A DNA stretch of 25,065 bases from a virus, in IMG/VR virus record IMGVR_UViG_3300035670_001173, positions 1 to 25,065 of that record. One strand, 5' to 3'. Below the pieces are notes generated by a model that saw only the letters and a list, made by a program, of their open reading frames with translations, had not been told where the DNA came from and did no database searches. Both the position numbers and the translations under genes were made by a program. Below are positions 15,426 through 24,246 of the stretch, one piece after another; position 1 is the first letter of the stretch, and each line of letters starts with the position of its first letter.

Positions 15426-18400
15426 TGTTAAATTATAGCGATATCCGCGACCTTTATAAAAACGCGGACAGAATAAATAGCGACCATCTAATTATTGCCG
15501 AGTGGAATATGAATAAGTATTCCGTCATTGAAAAGTATGGCATGTATAAACTCTACGGACAAGAATTTATTTATTCTGCAACTAGTTCTAATATTATTGA
15601 CGGCAAGAACAGAATTGTTTTTGATGAAAAAGACACTAAGATAGACCCCAAATCAAACTTTTACTCTCAATTATCATCTGTATTCAAGCCAAATAGACCA
15701 GATCCAGGGATTGTTTTAATTCAAAAACATCCTGGGGCGGTGTTTAATGATAGCGTTTTTGACATGAGGGTATCTAATCTATCTACTGCGTCCGCCAGAT
15801 TCTATCCAGTATCCGAAAACAGAACTTACGATTATTACAATTCTGGCAAGTTCCTAGGATTTGATGAAATTGCTGGTGTACAAAGAAAAATGATCGGGGT
15901 GGCTAATAGTTTTGGAAGCATCGCTGATGTTAATCCATTTGTTGTATACGAAAGTGAAGATGAAGAAGAACCTAACCCAATCATGTGCAACAAGATTGTC
16001 ATTAAAGTGCAAAATCATTTAGCGATTCCATCTTCATTCTCTGTAGATATTTTGGTCGGAAATACATGGACGCAAGTATACAATGTTCCAAGAGATGCGG
16101 GCCGACTAGGAAATCCAAATGCCGTAGCAACATCTAGTGATGACTTTATTGACGGAGAATTAAATTTATATTATCAAAGAAACGGAACATGGTCTAAAAC
16201 AGTTTCTAGAATGGACGACTTTGATCAACTCATTGCATCAACTCCCACCCATTTTAAAAGAATCAGGGGCATTAGGTTTAGAGTAGATTCAATGGTTCCT
16301 GTAGTTGCACCTCCAACTAAAACAAATGGAGAAAAGTTCCCAGTAAATCTCAAGGCATCGCCTTTAGAGTTAATAGAAATTTCTCCAAGATTAGAAGCCG
16401 ATGTTACAGCCTATGTTGAATCATTTAATATTGCATCATCTGTTGGTGATTCTACAAACTTTGGTCTACCTGTAGGAACTGTGGTGGCGGGAGCAGGAAA
16501 TGTATCTCTATCCAACGAAGAAGGGCAATTTTTATTTGCAAGTATCTTGAGTACATCAAAAATGCTCAACGAGGATGTAAAATTTAGTTTTTATCAGAAG
16601 GTGTACGTTCCAGATGTAGACCAAACTTTTAACATTCCATTGGGAGTAATGTTTTCTAATCAATGGAATATTGGGGAAGATTATTCAGTATCTGTAGAAC
16701 TAGAAGATGGAATGAAGTATCTTAGGCAACTATCTGCTCCAGATTTTATGATTTCATCTTTTGCCGCCATGTCTGCAATCATTCTTATGATACTTGATAA
16801 TGTGGGGGTGACGGGACTAGAATTTAAAAAGTCGTCCGATTCAAAAGAAAATGATCACGAAGATACAGTAATCAAAAATTTCTTTTGTAAAAAAGAGCAA
16901 ACGGTGGCGGAAGTATTAGAAAATATAGCAGTAGCAACACAATGCTCTATGTTTTATGATGTTGCAGGAAAACTTAATGTTTTGACAAAAGAAAGACTTA
17001 CTGAGAATGTTTCTTCTGAAGATTCTGAACCTGGGCAAGGAAATATAAATCCAGACCCTCTTAAATATGTTTGGTATAACAATAACTGGTTTTTCTACGG
17101 TGGAAATACTGACGCCCTGCCATTTGAAACAGAATGGACCTATAGCAACTATTATGGATTTTGGATTTCTGAAGATCATCCCGTTCCATTACAATCTCCT
17201 GGAACAGACTTTTGGTTTGTCATGGACGAAAATGTGGTGGACGGAGAAGATAATGAATACGATTACATATCAGATTACACAGCAAATGTTGCTTCATTGG
17301 CCGAAGAAAAGATTAACCCCATAACGGATGGAGATATTACTTATCATTATTATGGGCCAAGAAGATCTCCTCTAGCCAGCACCCTTTCTGATACCAAGAA
17401 AGATCTATATAACCAACTAGCCTTGGATCAATTCCCGATGAATTCATTGGCATTCTCTAACTTTGGGTATGGCACAGTTATTTTATGGGAGCCTGGTGAA
17501 GATAACACTTCTGTCCTTGGGGCGGCAAATATCTTAAAGGATGTACTCCCAACAAGACTTAAAGATGTTCATAGCGAAGAAACTTATACTGCATTCAATG
17601 AAGAGAATGCTGTTAGACAAATGTATTCAAGAAAAACTTCTGCTGATGCAAGACAATCATTAATTATTTACATGGACGTAAATGAGGGGTTCACCATCCC
17701 AGATTATGAAGGATTTATTCTATTGGATAGTGAATATATTAAATATCGTGGAAAACTTTTTTATGTTGCTGGAACTAATGGAGTATACGGTCATAAGATT
17801 ATTTTCAGCAAAGATGAAGAGTTTGAACTTATATCATCACTAGGTGCAGGAGATTCACTATCCTTCAGGGGCCTTGTTATAGATGTTAAATTTAGAAATC
17901 TTAGCAAGGATGGGGATAAGTATCGTTATAAAGTTATCGGGGATGGTCGGGGGAGATTTAATAGCACCCCCGCGAGACACTATGCCGTTATTGAGCAATC
18001 TGACGGAGTAGAGCCAAGTAAAAGATTTAAATTAATGCTAGGAGAAAGTGCAAATTATAATGTTCCAGGCAGTCTAGAGGCTACTACTAAATTTAATTTC
18101 GCGGATAAACTAAGGTATAAGTCTGCTAAAAAATTCCTTGGCACCATTCCAAAAGATGCTATAGATACTTATCTAGGATTCTTGAAGATATCTGGACCAA
18201 CAGGGCCTAAGGATGATCAAGAGGCACTAGACTCGCTTATAGATGGAAAAGTTACAAGTGCTAAAAATCAGTTAAATAAAATTAATGATCAAGTTGATTT
18301 AGATGTTCCATCAAGTGAGCGCGACGGAAAAGTGGTCCCAGAGGAGGACTTTGATCCCTTTGTATATTTAAAGGGAGAGAAAGCAATCTACGGTCAAAAG

Positions 18401-19720
18401 ATTACATTGCCTTTCGCCCCCAATGTTATCTCTACAAGGATGCGTCTTTATTCTCCAAGAAAAATCATTAAAAATGATAGAGTAATTGCTGCAAGTAATT
18501 CATCTATTGCTGGTATTGGTTTTGGAATAAATAGTAGGGGTGAAGGATACTACCTAGAAGTTGAGTCGGCAGGATCTGGAAAAGACTTTACAGAAAAAGA
18601 TGATATTGTCAAGAACTTAAGATTTTATAGAGTAAAACTAGGAAATTATAAGGGCAAGCAAGTTTATTGTCCAACTGTTTTGCTCAAAGCAAGTGTAGGA
18701 GCCTTTACAGTATTCGATACTTCAGTTCAAGTAATTAAAACGGATAACCAGGAACTAGACCCCGTGTTCGAACTAGAAATTCAAATCCGTCAATTCCAGA
18801 ATGCCATGAGATATACGATTTTTTATGGAGACAAGAAGATAGGAACTTATACAGAAAGCATTGGCGATGCGGTAGGAATTGATTCAAAAAATATTTGCAT
18901 GTTTGTTCGCAATGACTCCCAAGCCATCTATGAATATATGATGGCTGCCGCCAAGCCTTTTGAGGATGATCCAGGGTCATACTTTAGAGGGTATAGGCAG
19001 TTTGAGAAAAAACTAGAGCAGGGAATTATTCCTGTAGATAAGGCCTTCCTCTTTAAAGACGATAAAGGAGAGGCTTTATTCTATTACAATGATTTTGCTA
19101 AATTAGCGAGACAAGTAAGAGAGTATGATATTAGATTCTCTGTTCCAGCATTAACAAGTGCGCTTCTAGATATTTCAGAAATTAATCCTCAGTATCTTGT
19201 TAAAAAATATGAACCTACTGCTTTTGGCGCAAAATTAGTATTGGCAAATATTTCTGGCGGGGCGATAAGACTGGGAACCGATGCAAGGCTTCCTCTATAT
19301 ATTGTTGGGATCGGCCTAGAAGAACTTAGCACGGGGACCGTGACGGCAAAAGATTTATATGAAAGTAGCGAAGAAGATAAACTAAGGCAAACTGAAAGAG
19401 AAAGAAACATTGCTATTTATGGCGAGCAAACATTTTCATTAGACAGCCAATATATTCAGACTTTATCTCAGGCCCGCGCCATGATGCAATGGGTAACTAA
19501 ATATTGTAGTAGACAAAGGCTTAAATTAAATATAGAGGTATTTGAAAATCCTCTTATAGAGTTGGGTGACAAGGTAAAAATATTCGATAAATCTCGTGGA
19601 TATTACGAAGGTAATTCAAGATTTGGCGACAGGACTTTTGTCGTTTCATCTATTGCTCGTTCAGTAACTTCCGGTGGCCCATCAATGACTATCTCTTTGA
19701 CGGAGGTCGGTGAATCCTGA
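15425..19720 (+). CDS. Large tail-tip hub / minor tail protein
   Basis: I place the start at the GTG overlapping the previous stop (TAGTG), with GGAGGT just upstream, giving 1431 residues. An in-frame GTG at 15392 would add 11 residues but lacks a well-spaced ribosome site. The middle (from ~486) has FFCKKEQTVAEVLENIAVAT and GKLNVLTKERL, a segment seen in tail hub proteins. Residues ~984-1175 look like a LamG/concanavalin-type sandwich (GYYLEVESAG, RYTIFYGDKKIGTYTES), which may bind surface sugar. The C-terminal part has ARAMMQWVTKYCSRQRLKLN and NPLIELGDKVKIFDKSRGYY, the 'ELGD.V' strand pair typical of hub C-ends. Likely a trimeric tip component that receives the tape measure end. Confidence 0.6.
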   Translation: MLNYSDIRDLYKNADRINSDHLIIAEWNMNKYSVIEKYGMYKLYGQEFIYSATSSNIIDGKNRIVFDEKDTKIDPKSNFYSQLSSVFKPNRPDPGIVLIQKHPGAVFNDSVFDMRVSNLSTASARFYPVSENRTYDYYNSGKFLGFDEIAGVQRKMIGVANSFGSIADVNPFVVYESEDEEEPNPIMCNKIVIKVQNHLAIPSSFSVDILVGNTWTQVYNVPRDAGRLGNPNAVATSSDDFIDGELNLYYQRNGTWSKTVSRMDDFDQLIASTPTHFKRIRGIRFRVDSMVPVVAPPTKTNGEKFPVNLKASPLELIEISPRLEADVTAYVESFNIASSVGDSTNFGLPVGTVVAGAGNVSLSNEEGQFLFASILSTSKMLNEDVKFSFYQKVYVPDVDQTFNIPLGVMFSNQWNIGEDYSVSVELEDGMKYLRQLSAPDFMISSFAAMSAIILMILDNVGVTGLEFKKSSDSKENDHEDTVIKNFFCKKEQTVAEVLENIAVATQCSMFYDVAGKLNVLTKERLTENVSSEDSEPGQGNINPDPLKYVWYNNNWFFYGGNTDALPFETEWTYSNYYGFWISEDHPVPLQSPGTDFWFVMDENVVDGEDNEYDYISDYTANVASLAEEKINPITDGDITYHYYGPRRSPLASTLSDTKKDLYNQLALDQFPMNSLAFSNFGYGTVILWEPGEDNTSVLGAANILKDVLPTRLKDVHSEETYTAFNEENAVRQMYSRKTSADARQSLIIYMDVNEGFTIPDYEGFILLDSEYIKYRGKLFYVAGTNGVYGHKIIFSKDEEFELISSLGAGDSLSFRGLVIDVKFRNLSKDGDKYRYKVIGDGRGRFNSTPARHYAVIEQSDGVEPSKRFKLMLGESANYNVPGSLEATTKFNFADKLRYKSAKKFLGTIPKDAIDTYLGFLKISGPTGPKDDQEALDSLIDGKVTSAKNQLNKINDQVDLDVPSSERDGKVVPEEDFDPFVYLKGEKAIYGQKITLPFAPNVISTRMRLYSPRKIIKNDRVIAASNSSIAGIGFGINSRGEGYYLEVESAGSGKDFTEKDDIVKNLRFYRVKLGNYKGKQVYCPTVLLKASVGAFTVFDTSVQVIKTDNQELDPVFELEIQIRQFQNAMRYTIFYGDKKIGTYTESIGDAVGIDSKNICMFVRNDSQAIYEYMMAAAKPFEDDPGSYFRGYRQFEKKLEQGIIPVDKAFLFKDDKGEALFYYNDFAKLARQVREYDIRFSVPALTSALLDISEINPQYLVKKYEPTAFGAKLVLANISGGAIRLGTDARLPLYIVGIGLEELSTGTVTAKDLYESSEEDKLRQTERERNIAIYGEQTFSLDSQYIQTLSQARAMMQWVTKYCSRQRLKLNIEVFENPLIELGDKVKIFDKSRGYYEGNSRFGDRTFVVSSIARSVTSGGPSMTISLTEVGES

Positions 19721-20979
19721 TGACTGATCTACAAAAAATGATAGAAAAAATTAATTATGCAAGAAGCCAAGGCTTTCTATCACAAAATGAAGCCCAGGAT
19801 CTACGTCAACTAGCACAATCTCTAGCAAATAAAAAAGGAGATCTAGGCTCTGGAGATAGGGATAAAATAAATAATCGCCTGAATAACGCTTTGAATAAAA
19901 AGGGGCAGCAGGAAAAGAAAGAAACTGGCCTTAAACCACCTAGCACACAAATTCCAGGTGGCACACAAACTACTACGCCAGGTGGTGGCACCCAGACTGG
20001 TGGCGATGGAAAACCTAAAAGCAAGTGGCAAAAATTTCAAGATGGATATGAAAAACTAACTCAAAAAAATGACAGAGATGTTATTCGTAATATTTTTGGC
20101 GGAAAGCCAGATGATTCTAAATTAGCATTTTTCCAAACATTAAATGAAACTAAGAAAGATGCCCTTGTTAATGCAGTCAAAGATGGAAAGATTACAAAGG
20201 ATGAAAAAACTAAATTAGAGAAATTATTTAAAAAAATTAAACCTCCTGGAGGAGGAGGCGGTGGCGGCGGCGGCGGAACGGAGACAACAGTTCCAACTGG
20301 ACCAGAGCCCATAGATTCAGACGGAGATGGAGTTCCAGACAATGAAGATCATGACGATGATAATGATGGTGCTCCTGACGAGATAGATGAAGATGATGAT
20401 AATGATGGCACCCCAGATGACGAAGAGCCAGCGCATGGTGGACCAAACCCAACCGTAAAAGGTGGCAATAGAAAAATAAAAATTCCCTCTGCGGATAATA
20501 GGGCAAATTATTCGATTCCAGAAAAATCTAAAGAACGAATAACTATGCCTAATCTGGACAAAAAAATCACTACAGAAATTAACAGGCTCACAAAACAATT
20601 AATTAATTCAACAAAAGAATTTATTGAGGGCGGAATAAACTATGACGGTATAGATTTTGTTCCAGATAATGAAATTCTTACAGAAGATGGTAAAGAATTT
20701 TTTGAAATAGATGACTTTAATTCTCCTGGAGAAGTAAATTCTGGAATGGCGAATGAGAGACTTTCTGATATCATCAAAGCAATACAGGATGTGTTAGACG
20801 AAGGAATAAGGGGTAGCGGAAAATATAACTATGCCGACTACCTGAATCTATTTGAATTACGGTATAATAATGATGGAACCCCATATTATAAATTTAGTCT
20901 AGAAATTACTGGAGAAACTTTGGAAGATGTTATTGTTACAGTCTTAGAAGAAGGCGACTCCCTTGAGGATGAGGATTAA
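19720..20979 (+). CDS. Tail-associated protein with EF-hand-like helices, Gly10 linker and calcium-binding repeat
   Basis: Unrecognised 419-residue protein with a clear mosaic plan. An N-terminal helical hairpin has SQGFLSQNEAQDLRQL (16-31). A Pro/Thr/Gly linker follows, then a second helical region with KDGKITKDEKTKLEKL (154-169) that shares the G-x-[IL]-[ST]-x-[ND]-E-x3-L pattern with the first. Ten glycines (177-186) come next. Then an Asp-rich stretch (199-237), read as DSDGDGVPDNEDHDDDNDG and a similar unit, matches thrombospondin type-3-like calcium repeats. The C-terminal part, ending in ITGETLEDVIVTVLEEGD, is acidic and mixed. Its location between hub and fibre genes suggests a calcium-stabilised tip or appendage component. 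The start overlaps the hub stop (TGATG), with GGAGGT upstream. Confidence 0.6.
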   Translation: MTDLQKMIEKINYARSQGFLSQNEAQDLRQLAQSLANKKGDLGSGDRDKINNRLNNALNKKGQQEKKETGLKPPSTQIPGGTQTTTPGGGTQTGGDGKPKSKWQKFQDGYEKLTQKNDRDVIRNIFGGKPDDSKLAFFQTLNETKKDALVNAVKDGKITKDEKTKLEKLFKKIKPPGGGGGGGGGGTETTVPTGPEPIDSDGDGVPDNEDHDDDNDGAPDEIDEDDDNDGTPDDEEPAHGGPNPTVKGGNRKIKIPSADNRANYSIPEKSKERITMPNLDKKITTEINRLTKQLINSTKEFIEGGINYDGIDFVPDNEILTEDGKEFFEIDDFNSPGEVNSGMANERLSDIIKAIQDVLDEGIRGSGKYNYADYLNLFELRYNNDGTPYYKFSLEITGETLEDVIVTVLEEGDSLEDED

Positions 20980-20981
20980 TA

Positions 20982-21938
20982 ATGATAGAAGGCATATATA
21001 AGTTTATTTTGGACGGCGAGGTTGTTCATGAAGAAAAGAATGCTCTTACCTCAATGGGCCGCGCTATTGCCATCAAATCATTACTTGGTATTGTCCCGAA
21101 TTTTGGCGGCGTCATATCATACGGTATAGGCGATGAAGCAAATAATATAGATTCATCGACTAATTTAATAACAAACAATGGCCTGCAATTTGAAATTGGT
21201 AGAACTCCAGTCGTTGGCTCATCCCTAGAATTATCAAATTCTACAGATATTCTTGTGTATCGCGGGATCATTGAATCCACCGCCAACTATCAAATATATG
21301 AAGTGGGGCTATTCCCAGGTGGAATTTCTAGCACCAATGCAGATGTTACTGGATCTACAATCTTTGACTTTGATAGAGTTGACTTATTTACTAAGGTTGG
21401 ATCTGCAAGCGCGGGCGCTTTGGTGGAGGCGGTAGAAGCAAGAATTGGCACCGATATGTTTTCCCTACCAGATACAGATGGATCTAATTCATACATTAGT
21501 TATCAAACAAACAACAATGTGCTAGAGGAAATTAATCGCTATACATCATTCGATACCTTTAGACTTGCGGGATTTGATTTTAACTTATTCTCATCCAGCG
21601 TATATTTTAGGTTTTATACTGATGAAACAAACTATTTCGATTATACTTTTACCACTCCTGCCGCCTCAGGATACTTTATTGTATCTGCTGAAAAGGGTTC
21701 TGCTGTAATCACGGGATCACCCAGATGGAACAGCATTACTTCTGCCCGAATATGGCAAACAAGCGGTTCAGCACTATATCTGGACGGACTTAAAATAGAT
21801 TTTGGCTCCTACCTACAAGATACTATTACAGGGATGATTTCGCGGGCGGTATTAACTAGTCCAGTAAGAAAGCCGCCAGGAATTCCTCTAACAATAGAAT
21901 ATTCACTCTCAGTCGGATTCAATCAGATTGGATCGTAA
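20982..21938 (+). CDS. Tail appendage / receptor-binding-type protein, probable
   Basis: The 318-residue protein begins with NALTSMGRAIAIKSLLG and ISYGIGDEANNID, then LQFEIGRTPV and YEVGLF. This layout (new-line 'Gr..i' helix, then a GIG strand, an R-containing strand and an EvGLf strand) recurs at the N-ends of phage tail appendage proteins that attach to the virion. From ~residue 150 on it is a beta sandwich (YISYQTNNNVLEE, VYFRFYTDETNYFDYTF, ALYLDGLKIDFG) similar in style to a concanavalin/jelly-roll carbohydrate-binding domain. It may contact host surface sugars. Two bases separate it from the previous stop. Host-binding is inferred. Confidence 0.5.
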   Translation: MIEGIYKFILDGEVVHEEKNALTSMGRAIAIKSLLGIVPNFGGVISYGIGDEANNIDSSTNLITNNGLQFEIGRTPVVGSSLELSNSTDILVYRGIIESTANYQIYEVGLFPGGISSTNADVTGSTIFDFDRVDLFTKVGSASAGALVEAVEARIGTDMFSLPDTDGSNSYISYQTNNNVLEEINRYTSFDTFRLAGFDFNLFSSSVYFRFYTDETNYFDYTFTTPAASGYFIVSAEKGSAVITGSPRWNSITSARIWQTSGSALYLDGLKIDFGSYLQDTITGMISRAVLTSPVRKPPGIPLTIEYSLSVGFNQIGS

Positions 21939-22819
21939 TGTCAAATATTAGCCTTGATAAAAATTTAGTTCCTGGACAAGAGGTAGAAATTCTTTTGAGA
22001 ATGACTATTTTTGGGGAGGAAGTAGAAGATACAATAAAAATACCAGTACCTCAAGCGCCCCCGCTAGTCAATAAATTAAAGGATATAAAACTTAAGATAG
22101 AAAATAGAGATAAATATGTTGTTGGAAATAACAAAACTTTTAATTTTAATAAGTTTAAAAAATTTACAACAGAACTTTCTAAAACTAGATATAAATTTCT
22201 TATGGTTCTTACTAATCCAAAGGCGGTTGGCGACCTAGCGGCTGACGATGATATAATTATTAACTGTGCTGAAGCAGGGTTTACTAACGTTCAAGGGGTA
22301 GTTCTTCCAGGAAATAGTAAGAAAAAAAATTATGTATATGCCAGCATAAGTAAAAACAACCTTCCTTTAAAGAATCTAGACACCAATACATCTGGAACTA
22401 TTCAAGAATATAAGAAAAAAATAAAGATAAGAGATGTAACAGTAGAATTGCCAGACTCTCTAATAAAATCCTTAGTATCTGAAAAACCAACACCCTCACC
22501 ACAAAAAGGTAATGTGCAAGATATTGTTATCTTTATTTTTAAACAATTTAGTGGCCCAAACAAATCATCTATTAAATATAAAATAATGGATGGTGATGAA
22601 AAAGTGATTGATCTCAAAAATCCTCCACCAAGATCCGATGTAGTAGAATTTATCGGTAAAAAATCTCATAAAAAATCATTTATATTGAATGATGAAAAGG
22701 GAGAAAAAATTCTTTGCTATATTGCTATCGCTAGGTATATAAATAATGGTACTGGTTGGAGCGGAGAGTGGTTGCAGACAAATGAATCTAATAATGTCAT
22801 ATTTGGTAGGGCAGAGTAG
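21938..22819 (+). CDS. Lysine-rich beta protein of unknown function in the tail cluster
   Basis: I do not recognise this 293-residue protein. It is rich in lysine, isoleucine and asparagine, with beta-strand segments (EVEILLRMTIFGEEVEDTIK, DIVIFIFKQF, KILCYIAIARYINN) and two halves joined by a Pro/Ser/Lys linker (EKPTPSPQKGN). The end GWSGEWLQTNESNNVIFGRA is aromatic and Gly-rich. It has no signal peptide or membrane helix. Position between appendage and fibre genes and stop-start overlaps on both sides (TAATG, TAGTG) imply that it is a tail structural part made in fixed ratio with its neighbours. Basic surface could favour contact with acidic wall polymers, but this is a guess. Confidence 0.5.
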   Translation: MSNISLDKNLVPGQEVEILLRMTIFGEEVEDTIKIPVPQAPPLVNKLKDIKLKIENRDKYVVGNNKTFNFNKFKKFTTELSKTRYKFLMVLTNPKAVGDLAADDDIIINCAEAGFTNVQGVVLPGNSKKKNYVYASISKNNLPLKNLDTNTSGTIQEYKKKIKIRDVTVELPDSLIKSLVSEKPTPSPQKGNVQDIVIFIFKQFSGPNKSSIKYKIMDGDEKVIDLKNPPPRSDVVEFIGKKSHKKSFILNDEKGEKILCYIAIARYINNGTGWSGEWLQTNESNNVIFGRAE

Positions 22820-24246
22820 TGTCTGAAAACACTTTTAATTCACAAGAGATTAACCTTCAACTTCAACCCCTGCCAGCGTTCATTGATACAGATGGGGCAT
22901 TTAAACTTAATACCTCAATGCTATCATCATTTAATTTTGATGGATCAATTCCTAAAGCCGATGAACCAGTACAAGCAATTAATATAAAGCCAGGATATCT
23001 TATACAAATAGAAAACGGCGGAGAATATTTTCCAGTAGTTTCAGTAGAGTACGATGAGCCAGACATTGATGATACAGGGTTTGTCACCATCAACTATATT
23101 GATGATCAAGGTGTGACAGTTTCGCTAGAGTATGAAGAAACTGATGAAATAAATTCTGTATATGAAGATTGGGAAGAGAAAAGTTTAGGATCTCAAGGGT
23201 GGGGTATTACTTCTGGTGGAAATGCTATTTTTACAAACGTAGCGGTGAGAGGAAGAATTGAGGCAGAAGAAGGATATATTTCTGGAAGTTTAGTAATAGG
23301 TCAAAACGGAACATCAACATTTAATGATTTGACTACGGAAGAAGATGTAGAAAATTATATTAATGATTTGAATGATAGGATATCGGCGTCCATTAGTGAT
23401 GTGTATATAGACATAGATAATCTTTCATCATCCATGGTATTTCTTTATGAAGCAGGGTTTGTTAGCAGCGCTCAACTCATTACAACAGGTGCTACCACTA
23501 TAAACGGAAATAATATTACAACTGGTGTAATTAATGCTAATGTAGTTAGGATAACATCCGCGTCATCCCTGGTACAAAATCGTGCAGTACAATTTAGTGC
23601 AGTAGGATTGGAGGGATATACTAATACTGGGGAAAGAACATTCTTTTTGTCAACGGATGGTAACGCAGAATTTAAAGGAACAATTACTGGCTCTACAATA
23701 ACTGGGTCAACGTTTCAAACTGCCACCTCGGGAAGAAGAATACAAATAGATACTGCCGGAGGATATGCCAACAATATTTCTATGTTTAGTTCATCTGGAG
23801 ATAGATCTATTAGCATGGGGGCGGACACATATACAGAAGGTGCCGTCACATTCTCAGGAATTGAAATACGGGCTCTAACAGGAAATCAGGCGGTTTTAGG
23901 AATAATCTCAAGTAGTAATGGGGACGGAAGAGTAGAGATAGGAGAGTCAGAAAATAACTCTATCGTAAGAAGAACAAATTTAAATGTGGCTGGAAATATT
24001 GTTTCTGGACAATCGATAGGCGGTGGAGGCTCTATCATCTCTTATGGAAACATAGTATCTATAGGTGGTTCTGTTGTTGCACCAGTTTTTTATGGAGACG
24101 GATCACAGTTAACAAATATCGCAGCAGGAAATGCATATAAAAATGCAATAACCACTCCGACTCCAGCAAATAAAATAACTTTTGGTACTGGAGCCCCACC
24201 AAGTTCTGGAAGAACAACTGGCGATATACATTTGAGGTATATATAA
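22819..24246 (+). CDS. Tail fibre / tip protein with J-like central segment, probable
   Basis: A 475-residue protein starting at a GTG that overlaps the previous stop. Its Gly/Ser/Thr/Asn-rich sequence is typical of fibres. Central landmarks are WGITSGGNAIFTNVAVRGRI, a helical stretch with YINDLNDRISASISDVYIDI, then ATTINGNNITTGVINANVV, FKGTITGSTITGSTF and RRIQIDTAGG. This 'G.nI.tG.i.a..v' and 'f.g.i.gs.i..s.f' pattern occurs in the C-ends of J-type tail tip and fibre proteins, likely folded as stacked beta turns. YGDGSQLTNI near the end is a common fibre motif. The N-terminal 115 residues are probably the attachment domain. Confidence 0.6.
   Translation: MSENTFNSQEINLQLQPLPAFIDTDGAFKLNTSMLSSFNFDGSIPKADEPVQAINIKPGYLIQIENGGEYFPVVSVEYDEPDIDDTGFVTINYIDDQGVTVSLEYEETDEINSVYEDWEEKSLGSQGWGITSGGNAIFTNVAVRGRIEAEEGYISGSLVIGQNGTSTFNDLTTEEDVENYINDLNDRISASISDVYIDIDNLSSSMVFLYEAGFVSSAQLITTGATTINGNNITTGVINANVVRITSASSLVQNRAVQFSAVGLEGYTNTGERTFFLSTDGNAEFKGTITGSTITGSTFQTATSGRRIQIDTAGGYANNISMFSSSGDRSISMGADTYTEGAVTFSGIEIRALTGNQAVLGIISSSNGDGRVEIGESENNSIVRRTNLNVAGNIVSGQSIGGGGSIISYGNIVSIGGSVVAPVFYGDGSQLTNIAAGNAYKNAITTPTPANKITFGTGAPPSSGRTTGDIHLRYI

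Noticed and set aside
20248-20277. Possible assembly error or simple-repeat expansion in the GGN run
   Set aside because: The ten glycine codons are mixed (GGA, GGC, GGT) and the frame continues correctly on both sides, so it is a real glycine linker.
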